Assembly: GCF_016862635.1 (NCBI RefSeq)
Contig: NZ_BONI01000028.1
Location: 1-64,000, forward strand
Length of the DNA stretch: 64,000 nt
Direction of reading: 5' to 3'
DNA from: Catellatospora coxensis
GTDB lineage: Bacteria > Actinomycetota > Actinomycetes > Mycobacteriales > Micromonosporaceae
Of the stretch, positions 23,749 to 32,437 are shown piece after piece. How positions within the stretch are numbered: the first letter of the stretch is position 1; every line of letters starts with the position of its first letter. The notes beneath the pieces were generated by a model, which had not been told where the DNA came from, searched no databases, and saw only the letters and a program-made list of their open reading frames with translations. Position numbers and translations under genes: made by a program.

Positions 23749-24747
23749 TCACGCGAAGTCGACCACCGAGTAGCCGGCGAGCTTCTCCAGGCGGTGGTAC
23801 GAGTCGATGACGCGGATGGTGCCCGACTTCGAGCGCATGACGATCGACTGGGTGTACGCGCCGTTGTCCCGGTAGCGCACGCCGCGCAGCAGGTCGCCGG
23901 AGGTGACGCCGGTGGCCACGAAGAACACGTTCTCGCCGGTGACCAGGTCGTCGGTGGTGAGCACCCGGTCGAGGTCGTGCCCGGCGGCGATGGCGCGCTC
24001 GCGCTCGGCGTCGTCCTGCGGCCACAGCCGGCCCTGCATCGCGCCGCCGAGGCACTTGAGCGCGCACGCGGCGGTGATGCCCTCGGGCGTGCCGCCGATG
24101 CCCATCAGCACGTCGACGTCGGACTGGTCGCGGGCCGCGTAGATGGCCCCGGCGATGTCGCCGTCGGAGATGAAGTTGATCCGCGCGCCCGCGTCGCGTA
24201 CCTCGCGGACCAGGTCGGCGTGGCGGGGCCGGTCCAGGATGCACACGGTCAGGTCGGACACGCGCACCCGCTTGGCCTTGGCGATGCGGCGCAGGTTCTC
24301 GGTCCAGCCGGCGGTGATGTCGATGACGTCGGCCGCCTCGGGGCCCACGACCAGCTTCTCCATGTAGAAGACGGCACTCGGGTCGAACATCGCGCCGCGC
24401 TCGGCGACGGCGAGCACCGCCAGCGCGTTCGGCATGCCCTTGCTCATCAGCGTGGTGCCGTCGATCGGGTCCACGGCGACGTCGACCTCGGGGCCGGTGC
24501 CGTCGCCGACCCGCTCGCCGTTGAACAGCATCGGGGCGTTGTCCTTCTCGCCCTCGCCGATGACGACGGTGCCGGTCATCGGCAGCGAGTTGATCAGCTT
24601 GCGCATGGCGTCGACGGCCGCGCCGTCGCCGCCCTCCTTGTCACCGCGGCCGACCCAGCGGCCCGCGGCCATGGCCGCCGCCTCGGTCACCCGGACGAGA
24701 TCGAGTGCCAGGTTCCGGTCGAGATCCTGCGGAGTACGGGTCGCCAT
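23749..24747 (-). CDS. glpX: Class II fructose-1,6-bisphosphatase
   Basis: 332-aa gluconeogenic phosphatase (fructose-1,6-bisphosphate to fructose-6-phosphate). Metal and substrate motifs are [23 protein letters not shown] and [23 protein letters not shown] 24747 has AGGAGGAGC just upstream. Divergent from a DUF4245 gene, a pairing widespread in actinobacteria. With the PEPCK gene at 38.7 kb it gives the window two of the three committed gluconeogenic steps. Confidence 0.96.
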   Translation of the reverse strand: MATRTPQDLDRNLALDLVRVTEAAAMAAGRWVGRGDKEGGDGAAVDAMRKLINSLPMTGTVVIGEGEKDNAPMLFNGERVGDGTGPEVDVAVDPIDGTTLMSKGMPNALAVLAVAERGAMFDPSAVFYMEKLVVGPEAADVIDITAGWTENLRRIAKAKRVRVSDLTVCILDRPRHADLVREVRDAGARINFISDGDIAGAIYAARDQSDVDVLMGIGGTPEGITAACALKCLGGAMQGRLWPQDDAERERAIAAGHDLDRVLTTDDLVTGENVFFVATGVTSGDLLRGVRYRDNGAYTQSIVMRSKSGTIRVIDSYHRLEKLAGYSVVDFA

Positions 24748-24869
24748 GCTGCTCCTCCTACGATCGGCTGACCTGATCCTGTCATGCCCCGGCCTGAACG
24801 TACGTTCGGGATGTTGCATCGAGGTGACCTCGTGACGGTGTGACCTGTGACATCGGTCAAGATGGTGGG

Positions 24870-25406
24870 GTGAGCAGCGTGGAGACGGCGGAGACCGAGC
24901 AGACGTCCGTGCCGGCGTCGGGTGGCCGCACCCCGAAGGACATGGCCCTGTCGCTCGGCGTGCTGCTGGTCCCGGTGCTGCTCCTGGTGCTGGGCTACCG
25001 GCTGTTCTACGGCTGGGACACCGCGGTGACGGTGGACCCGGCGAACGCGATCGCGAGCGCGGAGCGGGCCTCGTTCGCCCCGCTGCCGATGGCGGCCCCG
25101 GACGGCTGGCAGACCGTGACCGCGAAGTGGGAGCCGGGCGTGCTGCGCATCGGCTACCTCGACCCGGACAACCACGGCGCCCGGCTGGTGCAGTCCCGCG
25201 CCGCGCTGGACACCCTGGTCAAGGACGAGCTGGCCGGCAAGGCCCAGGCCGACGGCGAGACCGTGGTCGGCACGGTGACCTGGCAGCGCTTCCGTGGACC
25301 GGACGGGCAGACCGCGCTGGCCCGGACGGCCGGCAACACCACCACGCTGCTGGTCGGCGCGGAGAGTGCCGACCTGACCGGGCTGGCTGCGGCGATCGCC
25401 CGCTGA
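24870..25406 (+). CDS. DUF4245 membrane-anchored protein
   Basis: 178 aa. One N-terminal membrane helix (about residues 27-47, [23 protein letters not shown]) is followed by an extracytoplasmic domain containing [34 protein letters not shown] and [22 protein letters not shown], the DUF4245 pattern. It is almost always found beside glpX in actinobacteria, but its function is unknown. GTG 24870, with GGTGGG immediately upstream. Confidence 0.85.
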   Translation: MSSVETAETEQTSVPASGGRTPKDMALSLGVLLVPVLLLVLGYRLFYGWDTAVTVDPANAIASAERASFAPLPMAAPDGWQTVTAKWEPGVLRIGYLDPDNHGARLVQSRAALDTLVKDELAGKAQADGETVVGTVTWQRFRGPDGQTALARTAGNTTTLLVGAESADLTGLAAAIAR

Positions 25407-25653
25407 CCGGACGCCCGTTCGCGCCTTCGGGCGGAACAGGTCTGTCGGATTCTCCCCACCATTTCTGCCTCGCCGGGCGAGCCGGGACCAGACGATCCGG
25501 GGACCCCCTCCGCCGTACAGGCGGACGCCGCGCGTAATCGTCAACGACTACGGTGATACCCGCCCGCCGCGCCGTCGCGAGACGAACTCGTGCCGCGCGG
25601 GCCACGAACCCGCACGGGCCCGCTCTGCGCCGCGAAGCCACGAGGACATCACC

Positions 25654-26646
25654 ATGACTGCTCACCCTTCCCCGGACCTTTCGCGTGCCCCTCGCCGGGC
25701 CCCGTCCGGCGGGCGGCCCGCCGGCCCCCGCGGCAACCGGGTCAACGCCGCGATCGCCGGCGGGCTCGCCGTGCTCGCGCTGGCCACCTGCGCCGCCGCG
25801 GCGCACCGGCCGACGCTGGACCCCGCGCAGGCCACCGCCGTCGCCGCCGAGCTGCGCGCGCTGTACGAGCGCATCCAGGGCAGCCCCGCCCAGCGCTCCG
25901 CCGCGCTGGTCATCGCCCACGTGGCCCGCGAGGAGCCGGTGCGCGCGTGCATGAAGTCGTCGGGTTTCCGGTACACGCTCGCCCCGTTCGCCGACCCGCT
26001 CGCCGACAGCCCGCGCCTGCTGCTGCCGACCGAGGTGTCCGCGGTCGTCGACCCGGGCGCCGCCGACGCGCTCAAGCTGGTCCCGCAGGCCGTGGCGGAG
26101 GAGCCGGAGGCCGCCGTGGCGCGGCCCAAGGACCCGTCGTACCAGCGGCTGTCCGCGGCCAAGCGGCGGCTCTACGACGACACCGCGCTGATGTGCGAGC
26201 CCCCGATCGAGGGGCAGACCGAGGTGAGCACCCCGGAGGTCAGCGGCGACCTGGACGCCGAGTTCCTCGACATGCTGCGCCGCATCGGCGCCGACGTCGA
26301 GGTGGCGTCGCGGATGGAGTTCTACTCCTCGTGCATGGCCAAGCTCGGCTACCCCGTGCACACGGTCGGCGAGCTGTACGCGGCGGTGAGCGCGAAGTTC
26401 CGCGATGACGAGGGCACGCCGCTGCGGCCCGAGTCCTCGCTGATGCCGCACGCCACGGCGTACCAGCAGGAGGCGGTCAAGGCCGACACCACCTGCCGCA
26501 CCCCGGCCTGGGCCGGCGCGATGAGCCTGGCGCAGGCCGAGCTGGCCGCGTTCACCGAGGACCACGCCGACCAGCTCGCCGCGCTGGACGCCGCGTGGGC
26601 GGCCCTGGAGGCCCGCGCCGCGGAGGCCCGCGCGAAGCTCGCGTGA
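25654..26646 (+). CDS. Secreted or membrane-anchored hypothetical protein
   Basis: 330 aa. A positively charged N-terminus and one hydrophobic helix near residues 32-51 (AIAGGLAVLALATCAAAA) suggest export. The rest is Ala-rich and helical with three spaced Cys motifs, CMKSSGF, CMAKLGY and CRTPAW, plus a fourth Cys in MCEPP. The CM-x3-G motif recurs in actinobacterial exported proteins of unknown role. No catalytic motif. Its stop is 51 bp before the next membrane-protein gene. Confidence 0.65.
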   Translation: MTAHPSPDLSRAPRRAPSGGRPAGPRGNRVNAAIAGGLAVLALATCAAAAHRPTLDPAQATAVAAELRALYERIQGSPAQRSAALVIAHVAREEPVRACMKSSGFRYTLAPFADPLADSPRLLLPTEVSAVVDPGAADALKLVPQAVAEEPEAAVARPKDPSYQRLSAAKRRLYDDTALMCEPPIEGQTEVSTPEVSGDLDAEFLDMLRRIGADVEVASRMEFYSSCMAKLGYPVHTVGELYAAVSAKFRDDEGTPLRPESSLMPHATAYQQEAVKADTTCRTPAWAGAMSLAQAELAAFTEDHADQLAALDAAWAALEARAAEARAKLA

Positions 26647-26697
26647 CCGCCGGGCGACGGGGCCACGAAGATTGCCGATGAGTGCGATCCTGCCGGG

Positions 26698-28449
26698 ATG
26701 ACCGCGCGGATCTCGCTCGCCTGGCTCGCCCACCCGGTGTCGCTGCTGGCACTCGCCTTGTTGCTGGTCAACGACCATGTGCTCAAGGCCGCCTGGCCGG
26801 GGACGGTGACCGGCAAGCTCAGCGACGTGGCCGGGCTGCTGGTGGCGCCGCCGCTGCTCGCGGTCCTGGTGACCTTATTCGCGCCGCGACTGCCGTCGCG
26901 CGGGGTCGCGGTCGGCACGACGGTCGCGGTCGGCGTCGGCTTCGCCGCCGTCAAATCCAGCGGTACGGCAGCGGCCGCCGCCTCGGCGCTGTGGACCGTC
27001 GTGGCCGGACCGTCGACCGTGCGCGCCGACCTCACCGACCTGCTGGCATTGCCCGCCCTGCTCGGCGCGCTCGCGGTGTGGCGGCACGCCCGCACCCGCC
27101 CCGCCCCCGCCCGCCTCACCAGGCTGCTGCGCATCGGTGTGGTGCTGCCGCTGGCAATGCTCGGCGTCGCCGCCACGTCGGCGGATCAGACCGGGACCAC
27201 GGTCAGCGCCTCGGTCGACGAGTCGCAGCGGCTGGTCGTGCAGGCCGACCGCGGTTACCTGGTGAGCACGGACGGCGGGCGCACGTTCCAGCGACAGGGC
27301 CTCGAACAGGTCGACTACGGCGAGCTGACGCATTCGGCCGGCATGCAGTGCCTGCCCGACCGGTCGCTCTGCTACCGCCCCGTGCGCGACCGGCTGCGCG
27401 TGGAGCAGTCGGGTGACGGCGGGTCGACCTGGACGGTGGCGTGGGAGCTGCCCGAACGCACCCGTGAACTGCTGGCCCGCGAGCACGGTGGCCTGCTCGG
27501 GACGTCCGGCGTGATGTCGTACGACCTGGTGGTCCTGCCGCTGGAGAGCGGTCACGTGGTGGTGGCGGCCAACGGGCGCGACGGCCTCGTCGTGCGGGAC
27601 GTGACCGGGACCTGGACCCGTGTCGGCGACGGGGCCGAGCCGGCCGAGCCGCTGCCGTCCGGGCTGCTGCCGGTGCGGCAGTGGTTCGCCCACATCTGGC
27701 CCGAGCTGGGCTGGGTGCTGCTGGCCGCGCTGTGGTGCCTGACCGCCGCGACGGTCGTGGGCCTGCACCGCTCGGGTGCCCGCCGCAGCGCGCTGACCGT
27801 GGGCCTGATCGCGGCGCTGGGACCCTGCCTGCTGGCGATGAGCCCGCTGGTCGCCCTGGACTGGACGCACCTGCTGTGGCGGGACGGCGAGGGTATCGGG
27901 TCGGCCTGGAACGAGGGCCTGACCGCGCTGGCCGGGCTGCTGCTGGCAGCGGGATCGCTGGCCGTGCTGATCGTTCCGGTGGTGGTCGTGTCGATCGGGT
28001 GGGGCCGACGGGTGCTGGACCGGCGGCACGTCCGCCTGGCCATCCCCGCCGGAGTCGTGGTCTACCTGCCGTACGTGGTCTGGGGCTCCGGTGCGACGAC
28101 GGACTACCGGGCGGTCTCGGTGGCCGCGCTGGCGGTCTTCGCGCTCGCCCTGATCGGCGCGATCGTGCATGCGGCCCTCGCCCGGCCCGCACAGCCGCCC
28201 GCGACCTGGCAGATCCCCGCGCATCCGCTCCGCACTCCGCGTGCCCCGATCGACGCCGGCGATGCCGCCGCCCCGGTCCGGCTGTCCTCCGGCGCGGCCC
28301 AGCCGACGGCGCCCGGTGGGGACGCCGCTGCCGCCGTCCAGCAACCGGACGGCGAGGACGCGGGGACTCCCCTGCCAGGGCTGCGGTCCGCCGCCCCGTC
28401 GGGCGGCGGACCGGATGATGAGGCGACCCCGCCCACACCGGAAGGCTGA
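26698..28449 (+). CDS. Polytopic membrane protein with Asp-box extracytoplasmic insert
   Basis: 583 aa. Three to four N-terminal helices (residues 4-160), then a soluble insert (about 165-330) with two Asp-box-like motifs, STDGGRTFQ and SGDGGSTWTVAWE, as seen in BNR/sialidase-type propellers. More helices follow (about 335-500), and the tail is Pro/Ala-rich and disordered. Two Asp boxes are too few for a full propeller, so the fold is uncertain. No family recognised. ATG 26698, same direction as the preceding secreted protein. Confidence 0.7.
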   Translation: MTARISLAWLAHPVSLLALALLLVNDHVLKAAWPGTVTGKLSDVAGLLVAPPLLAVLVTLFAPRLPSRGVAVGTTVAVGVGFAAVKSSGTAAAAASALWTVVAGPSTVRADLTDLLALPALLGALAVWRHARTRPAPARLTRLLRIGVVLPLAMLGVAATSADQTGTTVSASVDESQRLVVQADRGYLVSTDGGRTFQRQGLEQVDYGELTHSAGMQCLPDRSLCYRPVRDRLRVEQSGDGGSTWTVAWELPERTRELLAREHGGLLGTSGVMSYDLVVLPLESGHVVVAANGRDGLVVRDVTGTWTRVGDGAEPAEPLPSGLLPVRQWFAHIWPELGWVLLAALWCLTAATVVGLHRSGARRSALTVGLIAALGPCLLAMSPLVALDWTHLLWRDGEGIGSAWNEGLTALAGLLLAAGSLAVLIVPVVVVSIGWGRRVLDRRHVRLAIPAGVVVYLPYVVWGSGATTDYRAVSVAALAVFALALIGAIVHAALARPAQPPATWQIPAHPLRTPRAPIDAGDAAAPVRLSSGAAQPTAPGGDAAAAVQQPDGEDAGTPLPGLRSAAPSGGGPDDEATPPTPEG

Positions 28450-28461
28450 GCGGCGTGCCGG

Positions 28462-29379
28462 TCAGGCGGCGCGGTAGCTCGCGGCGGTCTCGGCCAGGGT
28501 CACGTCCAGCGGCGTCGGCTTGAGGCCGAAGACCTGCTCGGTGTGCGAGCTGTCCATGACGAACGGCGCGGCGAACTGGTAGTGCGTGGTCCGCATCTCC
28601 TTGAGCATCTTGGAGAACAGGCCGGCGGTCCACAGCGCCGGGTAGGGCACCCGGGTGACCTTCGGCGCGGGCAGGCCGATCAGCTCGTTCGCGCGCCGGG
28701 CCGCCTCGCGGATGGAGATCGGCGGCGGGGTGGGCACCAGCCAGGCCTGGCCCCAGGCGCGCTCGTCGGTGGCGAGCGTGACCAGGGTGCGGGCCACGTC
28801 GGCGATCGCGGTCCAGCTGTGCGGGGCGTCCGGGTCGCCCATGACGTACGCGGTGCCGCCCTTCGCGGTGCGGGACAGCGCCGTCTCGTTCAGCACCCCG
28901 TACGAGCCGGGCCCGGCGAAGTCGCTGGCCCTGGCCTCGGTGGCGCGCAGCCGGCCGGCCCGGTGCGCGGCCAGCGCGTCCTCCCACATCCGCACCCGCA
29001 GCGCGAGTTTCGGATGGGTCGCGGCGAGGGGGGTGTCGTGGGTGATCGGGCCGGTGACGGGGCCGTACCCGTACAGGTTGCCCATGGTCACCAGGACCGC
29101 GCCGGACGTCTGCGCGGCGTGCAGCAGCGACGCGGCCAGCGGCGGCCAGCCGATGAGCCAGCGGTGGTACGCCGGATTGGCGCAGTTGTAGAGGGCCGTC
29201 GCCCCTCCGGCCAGTTCCGCGAGCCGCGCCGGGTCCGCGGCGTCGGCCGCGACCAGCTCGACGCCGGGGGCCTGCGGGCCGGTGCCCCGGCGGGTGACGA
29301 TGCGGACCTGCTCGCCGCGCTCGGCCAGCAGCAGTGCGGTGGCGGTGCCGACAGGTCCCGCGCCGACGATCACGTGCAT
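28462..29379 (-). CDS. NAD-dependent epimerase/dehydratase family protein
   Basis: 305-aa Rossmann protein of the extended/atypical SDR type. The N-terminal VIVGAGPVGTATALLLAERG is the dinucleotide site; the catalytic YxxxK is not obvious in the expected place (NLYGYGPV is present). LVPTPPPISIREAARRANELIGLP resembles the C-terminal substrate segment of NmrA/epimerase relatives. It is divergent from a TetR gene with operator-like palindromes between them, so it is the likely regulated target. Substrate unknown. Confidence 0.8.
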   Translation of the reverse strand: MHVIVGAGPVGTATALLLAERGEQVRIVTRRGTGPQAPGVELVAADAADPARLAELAGGATALYNCANPAYHRWLIGWPPLAASLLHAAQTSGAVLVTMGNLYGYGPVTGPITHDTPLAATHPKLALRVRMWEDALAAHRAGRLRATEARASDFAGPGSYGVLNETALSRTAKGGTAYVMGDPDAPHSWTAIADVARTLVTLATDERAWGQAWLVPTPPPISIREAARRANELIGLPAPKVTRVPYPALWTAGLFSKMLKEMRTTHYQFAAPFVMDSSHTEQVFGLKPTPLDVTLAETAASYRAA

Positions 29380-29407
29380 CTCAGTCTCCAGATCTCTGCT
29401 TCATTTC

Positions 29408-29422
29408 GAGAGCACCGCTCTC
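29408..29422. promoter_or_regulatory. TetR operator-like palindrome 1
   Basis: GAGAGC-ACC-GCTCTC, a perfect 6+6 palindrome 29 bp from the epimerase start. A second site with the same core lies at 29462. Paired sites between a TetR gene and its divergent target are typical of autorepression with target control. Confidence 0.7.
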
Positions 29423-29461
29423 TGATGAGAACAGTCAACACGCCGCCAGCCGGAACTGTCA

Positions 29462-29474
29462 AGAGCACTGCTCT
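29462..29474. promoter_or_regulatory. TetR operator-like palindrome 2
   Basis: AGAGCACTGCTCT, a palindrome sharing GAGCA-C-TGCTC-type half-sites with the site at 29408. It is 24 bp before the tetR start. Confidence 0.7.
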
Positions 29475-29498
29475 CGTTTTGTTGCTACGCTCTCGAGC

Positions 29499-30218
29499 AT
29501 GACCGCCAAGAACATCCGCGCCCGCGTACGCGACGAGCTGACCAGCGAGATCAAGGCCATCGCGCGGCGGCAGCTCGCCACCGAGGGGGCCAACCTGTCG
29601 CTGCGCGCGGTCGCCCGGGAGCTGGGTATGGTCTCGTCCGCGGTCTACCGTTACTTCCCCAGCCGCGACGATCTGCTCACCGCGCTGATCATCGACTGCT
29701 ACGACGAGCTGGGCGCGGCTGCCGAGACCGCCGAGGCGGCCGTGGACCGTGCCGACCTGCTCGGGCGGTGGCTCGCGACCGGCCACGGCATCCGGGACTG
29801 GGCCCTGGCCAACCCGGCCGAGTACGCCCTGATCTACGGCTCGCCGGTGCCCGGCTACAAAGCCCCCGAGACCACGGTCGGCCCGGCGACCCGCACCACG
29901 GACCTGCTGCTCGGCCTGCTGGCCGACGGGGTCGCCACGGGCGCGCTGGTCGCCGATGCCGCCGAGCCGGGTCGGGCCGCCGGGACCGCTCCGCCGGTGC
30001 CCGTGGAGCTGGGAGCCGAGCTGGACCGGATCGCCGCGGCAGCGTGCCCGACCGTGCCGCGTGAGATCCTGGCCCGGGGCCTGACCGGCTGGATCCAGAT
30101 GTTCGGCGTGGTCACCTTCGAGCTGTTCGGGCGGTTCCAGAACATGATCGAGGACAGCCGCCGCGCGTTCCACGACCACCAGCTGCGGGTGATGGCGGGC
30201 TACATCGGTCTGCGGTGA
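29499..30218 (+). CDS. TetR/AcrR family transcriptional regulator
   Basis: 239 aa. The N-terminal TetR helix-turn-helix is complete: LRAVARELGMVSSAVYRYFPSRDDLLTALI (about residues 34-63). The C-terminal ligand domain (GHGIRDWALANPAEYALIYGSPVPGY) matches the TetR_C_13-like (WHG) actinobacterial subgroup. It likely represses itself and the divergent epimerase through the two GAGCA/TGCTC palindromes at 29408 and 29462. Ligand unknown. Confidence 0.92.
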   Translation: MTAKNIRARVRDELTSEIKAIARRQLATEGANLSLRAVARELGMVSSAVYRYFPSRDDLLTALIIDCYDELGAAAETAEAAVDRADLLGRWLATGHGIRDWALANPAEYALIYGSPVPGYKAPETTVGPATRTTDLLLGLLADGVATGALVADAAEPGRAAGTAPPVPVELGAELDRIAAAACPTVPREILARGLTGWIQMFGVVTFELFGRFQNMIEDSRRAFHDHQLRVMAGYIGLR

Positions 30219-30264
30219 CGGGTACGGCATTGCCCGGCCGTCGCGGGGCCGCCACACTATCCGG

Positions 30265-31188
30265 GTGATCGTGGTAGCCGGAGAGCAAGTAGTCGACCTC
30301 GTCCCGGCCGGGGCCGGCCTGCTGCGGGCCGCGCTCGGCGGCGGCCCCGCCAACACCGCCATCGCGGCGGCCCGGCTCGGCGCGCCCGTGGCGATGGCGG
30401 CCCGGGTCGGGCGCGACTCGTTCGGCAGCGCGTTCCGTCAGCGGCTGACCTCGTCCGGCGTGGACGGGCAGTACCTGGTCGCCACCTCGCAGCCGTCGGC
30501 GCTGGCGCTGGCCACGGTCGACGACGGCGGCGAGGCGCAGTACGACTTCTGGCTGGCCGGGGCCGCCGACTTCGGCTGGCGCGAGCGCGAGCTGCCCGAG
30601 CTGCCCGACGGCAGCACCATCCACATCGGCTCGCTGGCCGCGTTCCTGCCGCCGGGCGCGGACACGCTGGAGCGCTGGGCGCTGCGCCACCGCGACCGGT
30701 GCACGATCACCTTCGACCCGAACGTGCGCGGCGTCGCGCTGGCCCGCCCGGACTCCCTGGTCCGGCTGGAGCGGCTGGTCGAGCTGGCCCACCTGGTACG
30801 CGCCAGCGAGGGCGACCTGACCCACGCGTACCCGCACGTGCCGCCGATGGAGACGGCGCGCCGCTGGCTGGCCGCCGGCCCGCGGCTGCTGGTGCTGACC
30901 CACGGGGACGCGGGCGCGGTGGCGCTGACCGCGACCGACGAGGTGACCGTGGCCGCCCCGGCCATCACGATGATCGACACCATCGGCGCCGGCGACACCG
31001 CGATGGGCGCCCTCCTGGCCTGGCTCCACAACGCCGGCCGCCTCACCGACCAGCTAAAACGCGAACTGCCCCCGGAAACCCTGCGCCTGATGCTGCGCCA
31101 CATGTGCGACGCCGCCGCCCTCACCTGCACCCGCCCCGGCGCCGACCCGCCCACCCTCGACGAACTCCGCGCCTTCCAACTCCTCTGA
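30265..31188 (+). CDS. PfkB-family carbohydrate kinase
   Basis: 307-aa sugar kinase of the ribokinase/fructokinase fold. LGGGPANTAIAAARLGAPV is the first PfkB signature (about residues 24-42), and DTIGAGDTAMGALLAWL (about 240-256) carries the anion hole and catalytic Asp. The substrate is probably fructose or a related hexose (fructokinase-like), not provable from sequence. GTG 30265 has only CACTAT a few bases upstream and no SD, so the transcript may be leaderless. Confidence 0.9.
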   Translation: MIVVAGEQVVDLVPAGAGLLRAALGGGPANTAIAAARLGAPVAMAARVGRDSFGSAFRQRLTSSGVDGQYLVATSQPSALALATVDDGGEAQYDFWLAGAADFGWRERELPELPDGSTIHIGSLAAFLPPGADTLERWALRHRDRCTITFDPNVRGVALARPDSLVRLERLVELAHLVRASEGDLTHAYPHVPPMETARRWLAAGPRLLVLTHGDAGAVALTATDEVTVAAPAITMIDTIGAGDTAMGALLAWLHNAGRLTDQLKRELPPETLRLMLRHMCDAAALTCTRPGADPPTLDELRAFQLL

Positions 31189-31222
31189 CCCAACACCCGC
31201 GGCCCGGCGGCCCGCAGCCCAC

Positions 31223-31289
31223 CGCGTTGATCATGAACTTATGGCACGGTTCGACGGCGTGTCGCTGCCATAACCTCATGATCAACGCG
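31223..31289. terminator. Long inverted repeat between convergent genes
   Basis: Left arm CGCGTTGATCATGAACTTAT(GGCA), right arm TGCCATAACCTCATGATCAA(CGCG): 24-bp arms with two mismatches and a 19-bp loop. It lies between the convergent PfkB and ferredoxin-reductase genes, so it may end both transcripts. It is less GC-rich than its surroundings, which hints at a small repeat element rather than a simple terminator. Confidence 0.65.
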
Positions 31290-31312
31290 GAGAGAGAGTG
31301 GGCGGTGGGTGG

Positions 31313-32281
31313 TCAGACGACGTCTTCGGAGGAGTGGCCGGGGAAGAGGTGTGCGGACGGGTCGATGACGATGGCGGCGTTGTTGACAGCGGTGGCGGCC
31401 TCGCCGAACCCGGTCGCGATGAGGCGGACCTTGCCTGGGTACTCGACGATGTCGCCGGCGGCGAAAATGCGCGGCAGGTTGGTGGCCATCGTGGAGTCCA
31501 CGGTGATGTGGCGCTTGTCCAGGGCCAGGCCCCACATGGCGAGCGGGCCCAGGTCGGCGGTGAAGCCGAGCGCGGCGACGACGACGTCGGCGGGGATCTC
31601 CTCGGTGCCGTTCAGCTCGACCGACTCCACCCGGCCGCTGCCGAGGATCTTGGTGACCTGGCTGTTGACCTCGATGCGCACCGGCAGCGCCTTGACCCGG
31701 GCCACGGTCGCGGCGTGGGCCCGGAACTTGTCCCGCCGGTGCACCAGGGTCACGCTCGCGGCGACCCCGGCCAGCGCCAGCGCCCAGTCGAACGCCGAGT
31801 CGCCGCCGCCCACGATCACCACGTGCTTGCCGGCCAGCATCGTGGGGTCCGGCACGAAGAAGATGATGCCGTCGCCGGCGAAACCGGCCGCCGCGGGCAG
31901 CGGGCGGGGCGTGAACGAACCCAGGCCACCGGTGATCAGCACCGCGCCGCAGCGCACCTCGGTGCCGTCGCCGAGGCCGAGGATCGGCGCGCCGTCCTCG
32001 TACGTCAGCGCCGCGGCCTGCACGCCCAGCCGGTACGCCGGCGAGAACGCGCCCGCCTGCGCGACGAGATTCGCGATCAGCTCGCGCCCGCGCACCGCCG
32101 GGAAGCCGGCCACGTCGAAAATCATCTTCTCCGGGTACATGGCGGTGACCTGGCCGCCCGCCTCCGGCAGCGCGTCGACGACCAGCGTGCTCAGCCCCCG
32201 GAACCCGGCGTAGTACGCCGCGAACAGGCCGGTCGGCCCCGCCCCGATGATCGCGACATCGACCTCGCTACGCTCGCTCAC
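31313..32281 (-). CDS. Ferredoxin--NADP(+) reductase (thioredoxin-reductase-like type)
   Basis: 322-aa flavoprotein with two Rossmann sites, VAIIGAGPTGLFAAYYAG (FAD, about residues 9-26) and HVVIVGGGDSAFDWALAL (NAD(P)H, about 155-172), plus a terminal FAD motif IFAAGDIVEYPGK. The redox CxxC of true thioredoxin reductases is absent, as expected of the YumC/FNR2 group that reduces ferredoxin or flavodoxin. The first residues MSERSE come from the GAGCGNAGCGAG repeat, which also supplies the SD. A bridging mini-ORF overlaps the GTG start (GTGA). Confidence 0.85.
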   Translation of the reverse strand: MSERSEVDVAIIGAGPTGLFAAYYAGFRGLSTLVVDALPEAGGQVTAMYPEKMIFDVAGFPAVRGRELIANLVAQAGAFSPAYRLGVQAAALTYEDGAPILGLGDGTEVRCGAVLITGGLGSFTPRPLPAAAGFAGDGIIFFVPDPTMLAGKHVVIVGGGDSAFDWALALAGVAASVTLVHRRDKFRAHAATVARVKALPVRIEVNSQVTKILGSGRVESVELNGTEEIPADVVVAALGFTADLGPLAMWGLALDKRHITVDSTMATNLPRIFAAGDIVEYPGKVRLIATGFGEAATAVNNAAIVIDPSAHLFPGHSSEDVV

Positions 32282-32373
32282 GCCTTCTCCTCGCCACGCT
32301 CGTCGGCGGCGTTCCGGAAGCCCATGGTTCGCTCGCTACGCTCGCTCACGCTTCTCCTCGCCACGCTCGTCGA
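32264..32373 (-). repeat. Two near-identical SD-plus-start repeats upstream of the ferredoxin reductase
   Basis: A unit of about 42 bp (CTCGCTACGCTCGCTCACG, then CTTCTCCTCGCCACGCTCGT on the plus strand) occurs at 32264-32305 and 32333-32373. Read on the minus strand each copy is GACGAGCGTGGCGAGGAGAAG, a GTG start, then AGCGAGCGTAGCGAG. One copy starts the reductase and the other starts a mini-ORF. It matches the xseA/xseB junction repeat. Confidence 0.75.
32278..32349 (-). CDS. Bridging mini-ORF before the ferredoxin reductase (23 aa)
   Basis: GTG 32349 with SD GGCGAGGAGAAG, both inside a repeat. The peptide begins MSERSE and ends RGEEKA. The TGA overlaps the reductase GTG (GTGA). Same design as the 24-aa mini-ORF between sdhA and sdhB. 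Likely a translation relay or a by-product of repeat insertion. Confidence 0.35.
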   Translation of the reverse strand: MSERSERTMGFRNAADERGEEKA

Positions 32374-32428
32374 TGATGTGAGCAGAACCGGCGTCGCCCG
32401 GATCGAGCCATTCGACTCGTTCGCTCAT
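32336..32428 (-). CDS. Possible small ORF, 30 aa
   Basis: ATG 32428, beginning MSERVEWLDPGDAGSAH and continuing into the upstream repeat copy (DERGEEK). It overlaps the bridging mini-ORF in another frame. It could be a real small protein whose end was changed by repeat insertion. No homologue is recognised, and the SD is weak. Confidence 0.25.
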   Translation of the reverse strand: MSERVEWLDPGDAGSAHIIDERGEEKRERA

Positions 32429-32437
32429 GGGGTGAAC

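Noticed and set aside
25219-26778. 519-codon minus-strand frame across 25.2-26.8 kb
   Set aside because: It runs through a DUF4245 end and an exported protein on the plus strand; repetitive Arg/Gly/His content with no SD.
31240-31260. tRNA T-loop-like GGTTCGAC
   Set aside because: No cloverleaf can be drawn around it; the bases form the loop of an inverted repeat. A similar GGTTCGAC at 55050 also lies in a palindrome loop.
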